Shown here one piece after another: positions 1 to 8,784 of a DNA stretch of 64,000 nt. Origin of the DNA: Rhizobiaceae bacterium. GTDB lineage: Bacteria; Pseudomonadota; Alphaproteobacteria; Rhizobiales; Rhizobiaceae. Below the pieces are notes generated by a model that saw nothing but the letters and a program-made list of their open reading frames with translations, searched no databases and was not told where the DNA came from. Position 1 is the stretch's first letter, and each line of letters begins with the position of its first letter. Location: contig JAILWO010000004.1 in assembly GCA_025698895.1 (NCBI GenBank), positions 62,001 to 126,000 of the forward strand, read 5' to 3'. Position numbers and translations under genes: made by a program.

Positions 1-625
1 GCTCTACGAACTCACCAAGGACCGCGACACATACATCACCACCGAGGTCGGTCAGCACCAGATGTGGGCGGCCCAGCATTACGGTTTCGAAAAACCGAAC
101 CGCTGGATGACCTCGGGCGGTCTGGGCACGATGGGTTACGGCCTGCCCGCGGCGCTGGGCGTTCAGATCGCACATCCGGACGCTCTCGTCATCGACATCG
201 CAGGCGACGCGTCGGTGCAAATGACGATCCAGGAAATGTCCACGGCGGTGCAGTACGAGGCGCCGATCAAGATCTTCATCCTCAACAACCAGTATATGGG
301 CATGGTGCGCCAGTGGCAGCAATTGCTGCATGGCAACCGGCTGTCACACTCCTACACGGAGGCCATGCCCGATTTCGTCAAGCTGGCCGAAGCCTATGGC
401 GGCCATGGCATACGCTGCGACAAGCCAGCGGACCTCGACGCCGCGATTCAGGAAATGATCGACGTCAGGAAGCCGGTCCTGTTCGACTGCCGCGTGGCCG
501 CACTTGCCAACTGCTTCCCGATGATCCCATCGGGCAAGGCGCATAACGAGATGCTGCTGCCCGACGAGGCCACCGACGAGGTCGTCGCCAACGCGATCGA
601 CGCCAAGGGCAGGGAGCTCGTCTAG
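1..625 (+). CDS. ilvB: Acetolactate synthase large subunit, C-terminal part (5' end outside window)
   Basis: This is the C-terminal third of the thiamine-diphosphate enzyme that condenses two pyruvates (or pyruvate and 2-oxobutyrate) in branched-chain amino acid synthesis. The reading frame is already open at base 2 and runs to the stop at 623-625. The visible part holds the cofactor-binding segment: GLPAALGVQ, then IAGDASVQMTIQEM and ILNNQYMGMVRQWQ, which together give the ThDP motif with GDA in place of the usual GDG. The partner small subunit gene follows after about 120 bases on the same strand, as is usual. The start lies upstream of the window. Confidence 0.95.
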   Translation, partial: LYELTKDRDTYITTEVGQHQMWAAQHYGFEKPNRWMTSGGLGTMGYGLPAALGVQIAHPDALVIDIAGDASVQMTIQEMSTAVQYEAPIKIFILNNQYMGMVRQWQQLLHGNRLSHSYTEAMPDFVKLAEAYGGHGIRCDKPADLDAAIQEMIDVRKPVLFDCRVAALANCFPMIPSGKAHNEMLLPDEATDEVVANAIDAKGRELV

Positions 626-745
626 GGTCCCGGTTCACGAAATCCGATAGTTTTGGACGAAGCCTCATCTGAGTTCCCGCGCAACCGGCTGGTTTCCTGA
701 AATTCCAGTCCCATGCGCGCGCTTTCAAAGAAAGTGATCCACCGC

Positions 746-1321
746 ATGAACGCCCAGCACCTTCAGCCGACCGGTTCGGCCTATTTCATCGCCAAGGAAA
801 CGGCGCAGCCGGAGAGCCATACGCTGTCGGTTCTGGTCGACAATGAACCGGGTGTCTTGGCCCGCGTCATTGGCCTGTTCTCGGGCCGAGGCTACAATAT
901 CGACAGTCTGACCGTGTCGGAGACCGAGCACGAGCGTCATCTGTCGCGCATCACCATCGCCACGCGCGGCACGCCCCATGTGCTCGAGCAGATACGCAAT
1001 CAGCTCGAGCGCATCGTCCCAGTCCACCGCGTGGTCGACCTGACCGTTGTCGCAAAGGAAAGGGGGCAGGAGCGGCCACTCGAACGGGAGCTTGCGCTGG
1101 TCAAGGTGGTCGGCTCGGGGGATGCGCGCGTGGAAGCGCTGCGGCTCGCGGAAGCCTTCCGCGCCAACGTCATCGACGCCAACACCGAGCATTTCGTCTT
1201 CGAACTGACAGGCCGGGTCTCGAAAGTAGAGCAGTTCATCGCGATCATGAAGCCGCTCGGCCTGACGGAAGTCTGTCGCACCGGCGTCGCCGCCATGACG
1301 CGCGGGCCCGAGGCGATGTAG
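746..1321 (+). CDS. ilvN: Acetolactate synthase small (regulatory) subunit
   Basis: This 191-residue regulatory subunit activates the large subunit and confers feedback inhibition by valine. An N-terminal ACT domain is visible (HTLSVLVDNEPGVLARVIG, then the glycine-rich turn before YNIDSLTVSE), followed by the second domain with the PVHRVVDLT and EHFVFELTG segments. I chose the ATG at 746 (MNAQHLQPTGSAYFIAKE), which matches how rhizobial IlvN proteins begin. An in-frame ATG at 713 would add eleven residues but has no ribosome binding site. It probably forms an operon with the preceding ilvB. Confidence 0.95.
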   Translation: MNAQHLQPTGSAYFIAKETAQPESHTLSVLVDNEPGVLARVIGLFSGRGYNIDSLTVSETEHERHLSRITIATRGTPHVLEQIRNQLERIVPVHRVVDLTVVAKERGQERPLERELALVKVVGSGDARVEALRLAEAFRANVIDANTEHFVFELTGRVSKVEQFIAIMKPLGLTEVCRTGVAAMTRGPEAM

Positions 1322-1421
1322 CGGCATCGCGGTCGCGCAACTTGTCCCGGAGACAACTTCGTGGTCGCCTTGGCGCCGCGGTCCGTTCAGAATCCTGTTC
1401 CCGCACAACGCCGCTCCAACC

Positions 1422-2018
1422 ATGTCTCCCGACATTTTCCTCGCCCTCCTCGTCTTTGCCTTCGCCTCTTCGATAACGCCAGGGCCAAACAATCTGATGC
1501 TCCTGGCATCGGGGGTGAATTTCGGCTTCACGCGCACGATTCCCCACATGTTGGGTATCTCGGCCGGCTTCGCTTCGCTTCTCCTTGGCATCGGTCTCGG
1601 GCTCGGGGCTCTGCTGGCGGCGTGGCCGGCGCTGCACATGGCGCTCAGGATCGCCGGCTCCGCCTATCTGCTCTACCTGGCATGGCGCATCGCCATGTCG
1701 CGCTCGCTCTCGGCCTCCGGCGGCGCCACCGCACGTCCGATGCGTCTTGTTGAGGCCGCCGCTTTCCAGTGGGTCAACCCCAAGGCGTGGGTGATGGCGG
1801 TGACGGCCATGGCCGTCTACACAAACCCGCAACTGCCGTTCCTGTCGGTGGCGCTGGTCACGGCCACTTTCACGCTGGTCAACCTGCCCAGCGTCTCGGT
1901 CTGGGCGGGCTTCGGAACAGCATTGGGCGGCTTCCTTGCCGATCCGGCCCGGCTCCGGTGGTTCAATATCGGCATGGGCGTGGCGCTCGCCGCAAGCCTG
2001 TGGCCGATGCTAGGCTGA
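1422..2018 (+). CDS. LysE/RhtB-family amino acid exporter
   Basis: A 198-residue inner-membrane protein of the LysE superfamily, which exports amino acids and related metabolites. The diagnostic N-terminal segment is present: a hydrophobic helix followed by SSITPGPNNLMLLASG, with a second helix around GISAGFASLLLGIGLGLGALL. About six hydrophobic segments fill the chain, and the length matches the family. The substrate cannot be read from sequence. The next gene begins four bases after the stop, so the two are probably cotranscribed. Confidence 0.85.
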   Translation: MSPDIFLALLVFAFASSITPGPNNLMLLASGVNFGFTRTIPHMLGISAGFASLLLGIGLGLGALLAAWPALHMALRIAGSAYLLYLAWRIAMSRSLSASGGATARPMRLVEAAAFQWVNPKAWVMAVTAMAVYTNPQLPFLSVALVTATFTLVNLPSVSVWAGFGTALGGFLADPARLRWFNIGMGVALAASLWPMLG

Positions 2019-2022
2019 GCCC

Positions 2023-2523
2023 ATGAAATCGCTTGCCGGGTCGCGTCTTCTTTCGCCGGCCGGCCTCGTCGCGCTGGCCATGATCCTGCTCGTGCCGCTG
2101 TTCGCGGCTGGTTGGGTCACGCGTGAAGACCCCGAGACAAAGCCCTATCTGAAGCTGCTCGGCGGCGGGTTCATGTTCAACTACCGTGTCGGGGAGGTGT
2201 TCTATGGCTTCACCGCGGTCGTGCAGCGCCCCTTGCCGACCGGTTCGATCATAGAAGCGACGTTCGAGGATCCCGCCGGCGGGGCCGATCACCTCGTCAC
2301 GACGCGCGTGGGCACCGACAGCGACCGCTACTCGCTGCGCTCGCCGCCGGTGAGGGGCGTGAAGGCGGATCATCCCTACCGCGTTTCGATCCGCGTCTTC
2401 GACCGGGAGCGCAGGACCGAGCTTTGGCACGACGAGGTTACCTTCACCTCGCAGATCGACGATACGGTGGTTCCCGACAAGCCTCTGACGGTCGGTCCGG
2501 GCTACGCCCGTAACACGGACTGA
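2023..2523 (+). CDS. Hypothetical membrane-anchored protein
   Basis: A 166-residue protein I cannot assign to a named family. A single N-terminal hydrophobic segment (about residues 12-30) looks like an uncleaved signal anchor. The rest is a soluble domain rich in beta-type sequence (VGEVFYGFTAVVQRPLP, YRVSIRVFDRERRTELW) and is likely periplasmic. Close spacing to the LysE-type exporter suggests cotranscription. It converges with the lipoprotein gene on the opposite strand. Confidence 0.6.
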   Translation: MKSLAGSRLLSPAGLVALAMILLVPLFAAGWVTREDPETKPYLKLLGGGFMFNYRVGEVFYGFTAVVQRPLPTGSIIEATFEDPAGGADHLVTTRVGTDSDRYSLRSPPVRGVKADHPYRVSIRVFDRERRTELWHDEVTFTSQIDDTVVPDKPLTVGPGYARNTD

Positions 2524-2566
2524 ACCCGCCACGGGCAGGGCACGCCAGCCGCCCGACCCGGTCGCG

Positions 2567-3049
2567 CTACTCGGTCATGCCCCTCGAGCGCTGCTCGCTC
2601 CCTTCTGACAGACGCCTGAGAAGTTCGCGCCGCGCCTCCTCCTCTTCCTGGGAAGACGGCTGGGCGGTCTGCGGGGGCGGAGGGGGTGCGGGGTCGCCTG
2701 TCTGTGGGCGTCGTGTCTCGCGATCGTCGCGCCGATCCGGCCTCCTGTCCCGATCGCCCCGGCGGTCATCGCGCCTGTCGCGGCGCCTGTCACGAAATTC
2801 CTCGCGGCGTCGTTCGGCCTCGCGCATCTCACGCTCGCGTTCGCGCCGGCGTGCGTCGATGCGGGCATTGTCCTCACGCTCGAACGAGATGGCCATCATG
2901 CAGTCGGCGAAGTCGACCGATCCCGGCTGGTAACCGAAGCTCGCGCATCTGGCGCGATCGTCGGCCTGCTGGCGGGCAGCCTGCTCCTCCGGCGTGACGC
3001 AGCCGCTCGCCAGCACTGTCACGGCAAGGATTGCCGGAATTCGCTTCAT
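2567..3049 (-). CDS. Arg/Asp-rich predicted lipoprotein
   Basis: A 160-residue protein with a lipoprotein signal peptide: a short hydrophobic stretch ending in the lipobox LASGC, with Cys17 as the likely lipidated residue. A short domain containing two further cysteines (RCASFGY, DCMMAIS) comes next. Then follows a long highly charged segment of Arg, Asp and Glu, a proline run and an acidic tail. The ATG at 3049 was chosen because it starts the signal peptide and has a purine-rich site just upstream. The N-terminal domain resembles small rhizobial outer-membrane lipoproteins, but I know no function. Confidence 0.7.
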   Translation of the reverse strand: MKRIPAILAVTVLASGCVTPEEQAARQQADDRARCASFGYQPGSVDFADCMMAISFEREDNARIDARRREREREMREAERRREEFRDRRRDRRDDRRGDRDRRPDRRDDRETRRPQTGDPAPPPPPQTAQPSSQEEEEARRELLRRLSEGSEQRSRGMTE

Positions 3050-3228
3050 GTCTCGCCCCCCTGATGTCCGGCCGGATTTGCTGGCGGACCTAGAATACTC
3101 GCTAGCAAGTCCGACCGGTCCGCGCAAATTAGCCATCGCTTTCAGTAGAAGCTCAGCTTTGCCGGGATTCACCGCGTGAAGCCCGCGTTGCTCTTGTCCG
3201 GCCGGCGCGAATCCTGTCTTTGACCGGG

Positions 3229-4356
3229 ATGGAGTTCTCGCCGCAGCAGGACGAAGCACTAAGGGCGGTGTCGCGCTGGCTGAAAGCCGGCCGGCCGCAG
3301 GTCTTCCGGCTGTTCGGCTATGCGGGTACCGGCAAGACGACGCTGGCGCGCTACTTCGCGGAGCATGTCGACGGGCAGGTGCAGTTCGCGGCCTTCACCG
3401 GCAAGGCCGCGCAGGTGCTGCGCTCCAGGGGCGCGGTGAATGCCCGCACCATCCATTCCCTGATCTATCGCCCGCGCGGCGAGGAGGCGGTCGAGGACGA
3501 GACGACCGGCCGAACCTCGATCAACCCGACCTTCTCGCTCAACCGGCAAAGCCCGGTGGCGCGCGCCAAGCTGATCGTCATCGACGAGTGCTCCATGGTC
3601 GACGAGCAGCTCGGCCGCGACCTGATGAGCTTCGGCACGCCGATCCTGGTGCTGGGCGATCCCGCGCAGCTGCCGCCGATCTCCGGCGGGGGCTTCTTCA
3701 CCGAACACGAGCCGGATTTCCTGCTGACCGAAATCCACCGCCAGGCGCGTGACAATCCTATCATCCGGCTGGCGCTGGACGTGCGCGAGGGCCGCGAGTT
3801 CATGCGGGGCGACTACGGAACGGCGAAGGTGATCGGCAAGGAGGATGTCGACAGCGATCTGGTGCTGGCCGCCGACCAGGTGCTGGTGGGCACCAACCGG
3901 ACACGGCGGCGCTATAACCAGCGGCTGCGCGAGCTCAAGGGCTTCACCGCCGCGTTCCCGCAGGCCGGCGACAAGCTGGTCTGCCTGCGCAACGACCCCG
4001 CCAAGGGCCTGCTCAACGGCTCGCTGTGGAAGGTGATGACGGCCTCGCGCGAGACGGTAAAGCCCGGCATCAACCTGCTCGTCTCGCCCGAGGAGGACGA
4101 TCCGGATCGCGGCGTGTCCAAGATCAAGCTGCTGAAGGCGGCCTTCGAGGACGCGGAAGCCGACATCCCCTGGTCGACCAAGAAGCGCTACGACGATTTC
4201 GACTATGGTTACGCGCTGACCGTCCACAAGGCGCAGGGCTCGCAATGGGACGAGGTGGTGCTGTTCGACGAGAGCTTCGCCTTCCGCGACACGCGCCAGC
4301 GCTGGCTCTACACCGCGATCACGCGGGCGGCCGAGCGGCTGACGATCGTGCGATAG
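3229..4356 (+). CDS. RecD-like/Dda-type ATP-dependent DNA helicase
   Basis: A 375-residue superfamily 1 helicase related to the RecD and T4 Dda groups. The motifs appear in order: Q-type N-terminus (FSPQQDEAL), Walker A GYAGTGKTT (about residues 30-38), Walker B IDECSMVDE, motif III LVLGDPAQLPPISGGGFF, the TEIHRQ segment, then GYALTVHKAQGSQWDEVV and LYTAITRAAERL near the C-terminus. It is short for RecD and has no partner recB or recC nearby, so it is probably a stand-alone helicase for repair or recombination. The ATG at 3229 was preferred to an upstream TTG at 3220. Confidence 0.85.
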   Translation: MEFSPQQDEALRAVSRWLKAGRPQVFRLFGYAGTGKTTLARYFAEHVDGQVQFAAFTGKAAQVLRSRGAVNARTIHSLIYRPRGEEAVEDETTGRTSINPTFSLNRQSPVARAKLIVIDECSMVDEQLGRDLMSFGTPILVLGDPAQLPPISGGGFFTEHEPDFLLTEIHRQARDNPIIRLALDVREGREFMRGDYGTAKVIGKEDVDSDLVLAADQVLVGTNRTRRRYNQRLRELKGFTAAFPQAGDKLVCLRNDPAKGLLNGSLWKVMTASRETVKPGINLLVSPEEDDPDRGVSKIKLLKAAFEDAEADIPWSTKKRYDDFDYGYALTVHKAQGSQWDEVVLFDESFAFRDTRQRWLYTAITRAAERLTIVR

Positions 4357-4476
4357 CGCGCCCGTAAGCTGCTTCGCCCGGGCGGAGCCGGAGCCGGTCG
4401 GGAACGAAAACGCTAAAAGATCGTTTACCGAATCGCCGGAGAGTTCCGGCTGGGAGGATAACCTTGAGGAACGCCC

Positions 4477-4806
4477 ATGTTCTGCTCAAGCCTCTCGAAG
4501 TCGGCCGCGGCTGGTCTTGCCGCCCTGTCGTCTTCCCTCTTCGTCCCGACAGTCTCAGCTCATGAAGCCAAGTCCGGCTGGGACTATCCCTTCGCCTGCT
4601 GCTCGGGCTACGATTGCCGCGCCGTCGAGCCGAAGCGCATCAGCGAGCGCCCCGAAGGCTATGTGATCCAGCCGACCGGTGAAGTGGTCGCCTACAGCGA
4701 CCGCCGGGTGAAGAATTCGCCCGACGGCGAGTTTCACTGGTGCTCGGTGGCCGGACGCGACGACAGCCGCACGATCTGCCTGTTCGTCCCGCCTAGGGCG
4801 TTCTGA
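4477..4806 (+). CDS. Small secreted cysteine-containing protein
   Basis: A 109-residue exported protein with a signal peptide ending near VSAHEA (about residues 28-30). The mature part has cysteines in CCSGYDC, in FHWCSV and in TICLFV, so disulfides in the periplasm are likely. The WDYPFACCSGYDC start of the mature protein is typical of a small alphaproteobacterial family with no assigned function. A GAGG ribosome binding site precedes the ATG. It is read in the same direction as the following GH25 gene but about 210 bases away. Confidence 0.7.
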   Translation: MFCSSLSKSAAAGLAALSSSLFVPTVSAHEAKSGWDYPFACCSGYDCRAVEPKRISERPEGYVIQPTGEVVAYSDRRVKNSPDGEFHWCSVAGRDDSRTICLFVPPRAF

Positions 4807-4931
4807 GACAGGGCGACACGCAAACGACAGCCGACACACGTGTCGCGGGCTGGCCGACGGCCGCGCGACCCTGCCGATTACGCCGGCGTGAGAAAAAAAC
4901 GCCGGTCTTAACCATTTCGATTCAAACTTTA

Positions 4932-4950
4932 TTGGTCAGTTGGTGACCAA
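4932..4950. promoter_or_regulatory. Perfect inverted repeat upstream of the GH25 gene, candidate operator
   Basis: TTGGTCA, five bases, TGACCAA. The right half contains a second, nested palindrome TTGGTGACCAA. It lies 70 bases before the GH25 lipoprotein start. The arrangement resembles sites bound by GntR-family repressors, but no such regulator is in the window, so the partner is unknown. Confidence 0.4.
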
Positions 4951-5019
4951 CACTAGGCGAAGGCAGGTCCGGCCTTCGCGGGCGCTGCCAATCCGGTCCA
5001 GTCACGAGTACGGGTTGCC

Positions 5020-6015
5020 ATGCCTTCATTCCGCCGCGCCGTCGCGCCTCTCCTGTGCCTCGCGCTCGCTGCCTGCTCGTCGGGGGCGGCGCTGGAAAAC
5101 ATCTCGACCGCCGACGTCTCGTCCGAAACCACCGGCTCGGTGGTCGCCGCGCGAACGCCTTCGGGCGCGGTCGGCACCTCGCTTGCCGAGGAACAGGCGC
5201 GCGACATGGAGGAGGGGGCCGAAGTCGCCTATGCCGAGACGAAGGGTGCCGCGGGCAAGATCCAGGTGGCGATGGCCGCCGTGGCTCCGCGTCCGTCGGT
5301 TCCCTCGCGGGGCTGGGACGGGACGATCCACAAGGCGCGCTTTTCCGACGCGCATCCGATCGACTTCGGCAAGGTGACGCCGAAGCACCATGCCGTGCAC
5401 GGCATCGACGTGTCGCGCTGGCAGGCCAAGATGGACTGGGACAAGCTTCGGGCCCACGGCACCAATTTCGCCTTCATCAAGGCGACCGACGGCGGCGACC
5501 ATCTCGACCCGATGTTCAAGGCGAACTGGGAGGCGGCAGCGAAGGCCGGCGTGCCGCGCGGCGCCTATCACTTCTTCTACTGGTGCCGCTACGCCAGCCA
5601 GCAGGCCGACTGGTTCATCCGCCACGTGCCCAAGGAAAAGGGCGCGCTGCCGCCGGTGATCGACGTCGAGTGGAACCACCAGTCGAAATGCAACCAGAAC
5701 CTGCCGCGCGCCAAGGTGCTGGAGAAGATGAAGGTCTTCATGGACCGGCTCGAGGCGCATTACGGCCAGAAGCCGATCATCTACACCGCACCGGATTTCT
5801 ACGAGGACAATCTCAAGGGCGAGTTCAAGGAATATCCGTTCTGGCTGCGCTCGGTGGCCGCGCATCCCTCGAAGCGCTATCCGAACCGCGAATGGCTGTT
5901 CTGGCAATATTCCGGCTCGGGCCTGTCGCAGGGGGTGAAGGGCCGCATCGACCTCAACGTCTTCCGCGGCGACGAGGCGGCGTTCCGGCGCTGGGTGGCG
6001 AGCGCCAGCCTGTAG
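5020..6015 (+). CDS. Glycoside hydrolase family 25 (lysozyme M1-like) lipoprotein
   Basis: A 331-residue muramidase-like enzyme expected to cut peptidoglycan between N-acetylmuramic acid and N-acetylglucosamine. The N-terminus is a lipoprotein signal with lipobox LAAC (Cys19), so it should be anchored in the envelope. A low-complexity linker follows to about residue 125. The GH25 domain then shows HGIDVSRWQ (Asp130), FAFIKATDGG, GAYHFFYW and the catalytic strand VIDVEWN (Asp215, Glu217). The C-terminal strand (WLFWQYSGSG, IDLNVFRGDE) is also typical. An autolysin or cell-wall remodelling role is an inference. Confidence 0.9.
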   Translation: MPSFRRAVAPLLCLALAACSSGAALENISTADVSSETTGSVVAARTPSGAVGTSLAEEQARDMEEGAEVAYAETKGAAGKIQVAMAAVAPRPSVPSRGWDGTIHKARFSDAHPIDFGKVTPKHHAVHGIDVSRWQAKMDWDKLRAHGTNFAFIKATDGGDHLDPMFKANWEAAAKAGVPRGAYHFFYWCRYASQQADWFIRHVPKEKGALPPVIDVEWNHQSKCNQNLPRAKVLEKMKVFMDRLEAHYGQKPIIYTAPDFYEDNLKGEFKEYPFWLRSVAAHPSKRYPNREWLFWQYSGSGLSQGVKGRIDLNVFRGDEAAFRRWVASASL

Positions 6016-6100
6016 GTGATCGGGCGGGCACGCGCGGGCTCGCATCTGCCGTGTTCCCATGATTTTCCCCATCCTCCCGCCGCTTCGCGGCGCGAGGCAC

Positions 6101-6240
6101 CACCCCCTCTCCGTCTCGGCTTCGCCTCGACACCTCTCCCCCTGCCCGGGGGGAGAGGAGGGGAGCCAAGCTGGACGCCCGTCCTCCACCCGCGGAGCGG
6201 GGGGAGGTGGTGAGGGCGAAGCCCGAGACGGAGGGGGCGA
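6101..6240. repeat. Rhizobial intergenic palindromic repeat
   Basis: Two arms of about 45 bases (6101-6146 and 6193-6240) are imperfect reverse complements rich in CCCCCTC, CGTCTCGG and CACCTC words. They can form a long hairpin downstream of the GH25 gene. It resembles the high-copy palindromic elements found between genes in rhizobia. Confidence 0.75.
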
Positions 6241-6373
6241 GATCAAGCGCCGGCTTGCCTTATCAAGACGTGTCGGGCGCGCGCGGACGCGCGGCGGGAA
6301 CAGACGTCCGCCCCGCCACGCTTCGCATGGTCCCCCTCCCCCTTGCAGGGGAGGATGGGCGGCGCCCCGACCC
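6241..6373. repeat. Second intergenic repeat fragment, no gene
   Basis: The stretch between the palindrome and the end of the next gene holds no supportable gene. Its part at about 6313-6366 (CGCTTCGCATGG, CCCCCTCCCCCTTGCAGGGG) is a truncated copy of a related repeat family. Confidence 0.5.
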
Positions 6374-7438
6374 TCATGACGTGTCGGGATAGTCCAGCGC
6401 GTAGCGGGCGAGGGCGTGGCAATGAGCCAGGACGTAGTCGATCTCGCGGAGGGGGCCGGATCCTCTTCGCCCTCCCGTTGTCCCGGGTTCCCAGCGGGTG
6501 AGCCGGCCGCCCGGCGGCGGCCCGCCCCGGAGCGGCGAGAAGCGGCGGATCCGGCGGCGGGTGTGAGTGCCGCCTTGCGCGCGCAAGGCATCGTGTCTTT
6601 TGTTCCGCGCGCTCATGGTCTGCGCGCTCAGGGCCTCCTGTCTTTTTCTCCGCGCGATCGCGGCGTCGCGGGAAGCCTTCCAGCGGGCGAAGCGCCTGGC
6701 CTGTCCCGGCAGGTCGTCGAGTGCTGCGGCCAGGGCGGTCAGGCGCAGGGCAAGCCGCGCCGCGTCGATCGGATCGTCGCGCGAGAGCGGCGGCGGCAGG
6801 CGAAACGGCTCTATGACGCCGGGGCACAGGATGCGCGGCACGGACCGCGCGGCCACACGGGGACGGCGGTACCACGCGAAGGGGTCGCTGAGCGGGTCGA
6901 GCAGCGGGAAGGCCGGCACGCGCCCGGCGCAGCGTTTGGCAACGTCGCCGCCCTCTTTCCCGCCCTTGGCCTTCGCCTTGCGGGCTCGAGCGGCCAGATC
7001 GGCGGGCGACACGACAATGGCGATGCCGAGCTTGCGCAGGATCGGCTCCATGGTCTCGGGCTTCGGCCTGGGTGCGCGCGGGGCGGGCGGCTCCACCACG
7101 ATACCGCGCGCGGCCGCGATGATCAGCCGCCGCGCGGCGGCCTCGGCCGGACGCAGCAGACGCAGGACGGCAAGCCACAGATGGCGCGGGAGCGTGGCGG
7201 CATGCCCGGCTTCAACCTCCCCCTTGCGGGGAGGCCGGCGGTCGCCAGACCGCCGGGTGGGGGTAAGTGCGGGGTTGCAACCCTCACCGGGGCGAGCCGC
7301 CTGTCTCGCCCGTCCTTCGGACCTCCTCAAGGGGGAGATGAAGGCGGCTCCGCCGGCGAGCCCGGCCATGGCCATGAGCGAGGCGACGATGCGCTTCAGC
7401 GCCTCGTGATTCTGCTCGATTGCCACGCTTCCGTTCAT
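6374..7438 (-). CDS. Conserved rhizobial hypothetical protein with an in-frame repeat insertion
   Basis: A 354-residue protein of unknown function, resembling hypothetical proteins I recall from Mesorhizobium: a start MNGSVAIEQNHEALKR, a short hydrophobic segment, LPRHL, LRLLRPAEAAARRLI, a LGIAIVVSPADLA segment and a C-terminus near YALDYPDTS. The ATG at 7438 has a strong GGAGGTGA site. Residues 33-76 are encoded by a palindromic intergenic-type repeat (7211-7342) of exactly 132 bases, which keeps the frame open. I recall shorter relatives without this segment. No catalytic motif is evident. Confidence 0.7.
   Translation of the reverse strand: MNGSVAIEQNHEALKRIVASLMAMAGLAGGAAFISPLRRSEGRARQAARPGEGCNPALTPTRRSGDRRPPRKGEVEAGHAATLPRHLWLAVLRLLRPAEAAARRLIIAAARGIVVEPPAPRAPRPKPETMEPILRKLGIAIVVSPADLAARARKAKAKGGKEGGDVAKRCAGRVPAFPLLDPLSDPFAWYRRPRVAARSVPRILCPGVIEPFRLPPPLSRDDPIDAARLALRLTALAAALDDLPGQARRFARWKASRDAAIARRKRQEALSAQTMSARNKRHDALRAQGGTHTRRRIRRFSPLRGGPPPGGRLTRWEPGTTGGRRGSGPLREIDYVLAHCHALARYALDYPDTS
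7211..7342. repeat. Palindromic repeat element inside a coding sequence
   Basis: The ends are inverted copies: TTCAACCTCCCCCTTG on the left and CAAGGGGGAGATGAA on the right. Between them lie words typical of rhizobial intergenic repeats (GGTGGGGGTAAGTGCGGGG, GTTGCAACCCTCACCGG). The element is 132 bases, a multiple of three, and is read through as 44 codons of the surrounding gene. Confidence 0.75.
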
Positions 7439-8004
7439 CGTCACCTCCGGGCCCTTCACGACAGGGCGGCACCATTGTCGGGCAGGTGGGGAGGGAGGTG
7501 GATAGACATGAGGAAAACATTCCTGACAAATGCTGACAGGGGGGACGCATTGCAGGAGCGGTGCGACCGGGGCTGATCGACGGAGGAGAGGAAGCGCGGC
7601 CGCGAGCCTGGCGGCCTTCCTTCTCCCCTTGTGGGGTCCGAAGGACGGGCGAGAGGGTAAGGGTGAGGGGGATGGATAGACAGGGCGCGGTTTTCGACTT
7701 CCCTTCTCCCCTTGTGGGAGAAGGTGCCCCGAAGGGGCGGATGAGGGGTATCCAGGCCTCGGCGCCCTTCGCAACACCCCTCATCCGACCTCGCTCTCGC
7801 TGCGCTCGGCTCGGCCACCTTCTCCCACAAGGGGAGAAGGAGAGGCTGTGGGCGGCGCCGGCGCTTCGTCCGGCACGCCCCGCCGTGGAGCCCCTTCGTC
7901 CGATCTCCCGCTGATTCGTTTGCACTGGAGCTGGAACCCGACTCACCGTGCCGCATTCCCTCCCTAATCCGGAAGGGACGACGGAACCGAGTGGGTGTGA
8001 CGAG
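7439..8004. repeat. Gene-free region with palindromic repeats
   Basis: No supportable gene lies here. A large palindrome spans 7702-7840: its left arm begins CCTTCTCCCCTTGTGGGAG and ends GGATGAGGGGT, and the right arm begins ACCCCTCATCCG and ends CAAGGGGAGAAGG, around a 25-base loop. A fragment of a related element precedes it (about 7617-7660). The segment 7671-7819 is repeated almost exactly at 8791-8940. Confidence 0.75.
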
Positions 8005-8784
8005 ATGAAACCTTTCCTGGCACTGATCGGCGGGCTGGTGGGCTCGCTCGGCCTGTTCGCGGGCGGCGGGCTGCTGGCGACGCTGATGCTGGCCGCCGAG
8101 CCGGTCGAAACGCAGGTGCGCCTCACCGGCGCCGCCGCGCCCTGGACCGTGGAGCCGGTCGCGGTCGACGCGGACCAGCAGGATTATGAACGGCTGCCGG
8201 CGGTCGCCCGTCCCTCCGACAAACCGGCCGCCGGCCGGCCGAAGACGGCGCCGGATCGCGAGGCCGGGGCGGAGATCGACCCGGTGACCACCGCCTCGCT
8301 CCAGACCGGCGAGGCCGGCCTGGCCCGGGAGCACGGCGACGACGAAAGGCGGGAGGACTCCGGCATCGACCAGGAGCTGCTGGCGGCGCATCTGGACTGG
8401 TGCCACGACCGCTACCGCTCCTATCGCGAGAGCGACAACAGCTACCGCCCCTATAGCGGCGGGACGAGACCGTGCGTGTCGCCCTATCTGGAGGAGATGC
8501 GGGTCTCGGCCGGGGAGGCGCTGGCGCGGCTCGCCGGCGAGACCGGCGCAGGGCCGGACGGCGGCCCGGTGATGGGCTACGCGGCGGAGGACGGAGGCGC
8601 GGCGGGCGCGCCCGACGACTATGGCGAGGAGGGCGACACGGCCTATTACGCCGACGAGGCGCCGCGCGCGGGCGGGCTGGGAGCCGCGCATGTGCGCGAC
8701 TGCTTCTCGCGCTACCGCTCCTACCGGGTCAGCGACAACACATACCAGCCCTATGGCGGCGGGCCGCGACGGCAGTGCCGGTGA
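8005..8784 (+). CDS. BA14K-family protein with two BA14K motifs
   Basis: A 259-residue exported or membrane-anchored protein with an N-terminal hydrophobic segment (about residues 5-30). It carries two copies of the short BA14K signature, [20 protein letters not shown] and, at the very C-terminus, [20 protein letters not shown]. The Brucella 14-kDa BA14K protein is an immunoreactive, lectin-like protein. Between and before the motifs the chain is acidic and low in complexity. An upstream GTG at 7948 would add nineteen residues; the ATG at 8005 gives a better signal segment. Near-identical 150-base direct repeats flank the gene. Confidence 0.75.
   Translation: MKPFLALIGGLVGSLGLFAGGGLLATLMLAAEPVETQVRLTGAAAPWTVEPVAVDADQQDYERLPAVARPSDKPAAGRPKTAPDREAGAEIDPVTTASLQTGEAGLAREHGDDERREDSGIDQELLAAHLDWCHDRYRSYRESDNSYRPYSGGTRPCVSPYLEEMRVSAGEALARLAGETGAGPDGGPVMGYAAEDGGAAGAPDDYGEEGDTAYYADEAPRAGGLGAAHVRDCFSRYRSYRVSDNTYQPYGGGPRRQCR

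Noticed and set aside
7702-7840. Insertion sequence or transposase remnant
   Set aside because: The palindromic elements carry no coding capacity and no target duplications were evident; they match the style of non-coding rhizobial repeats.
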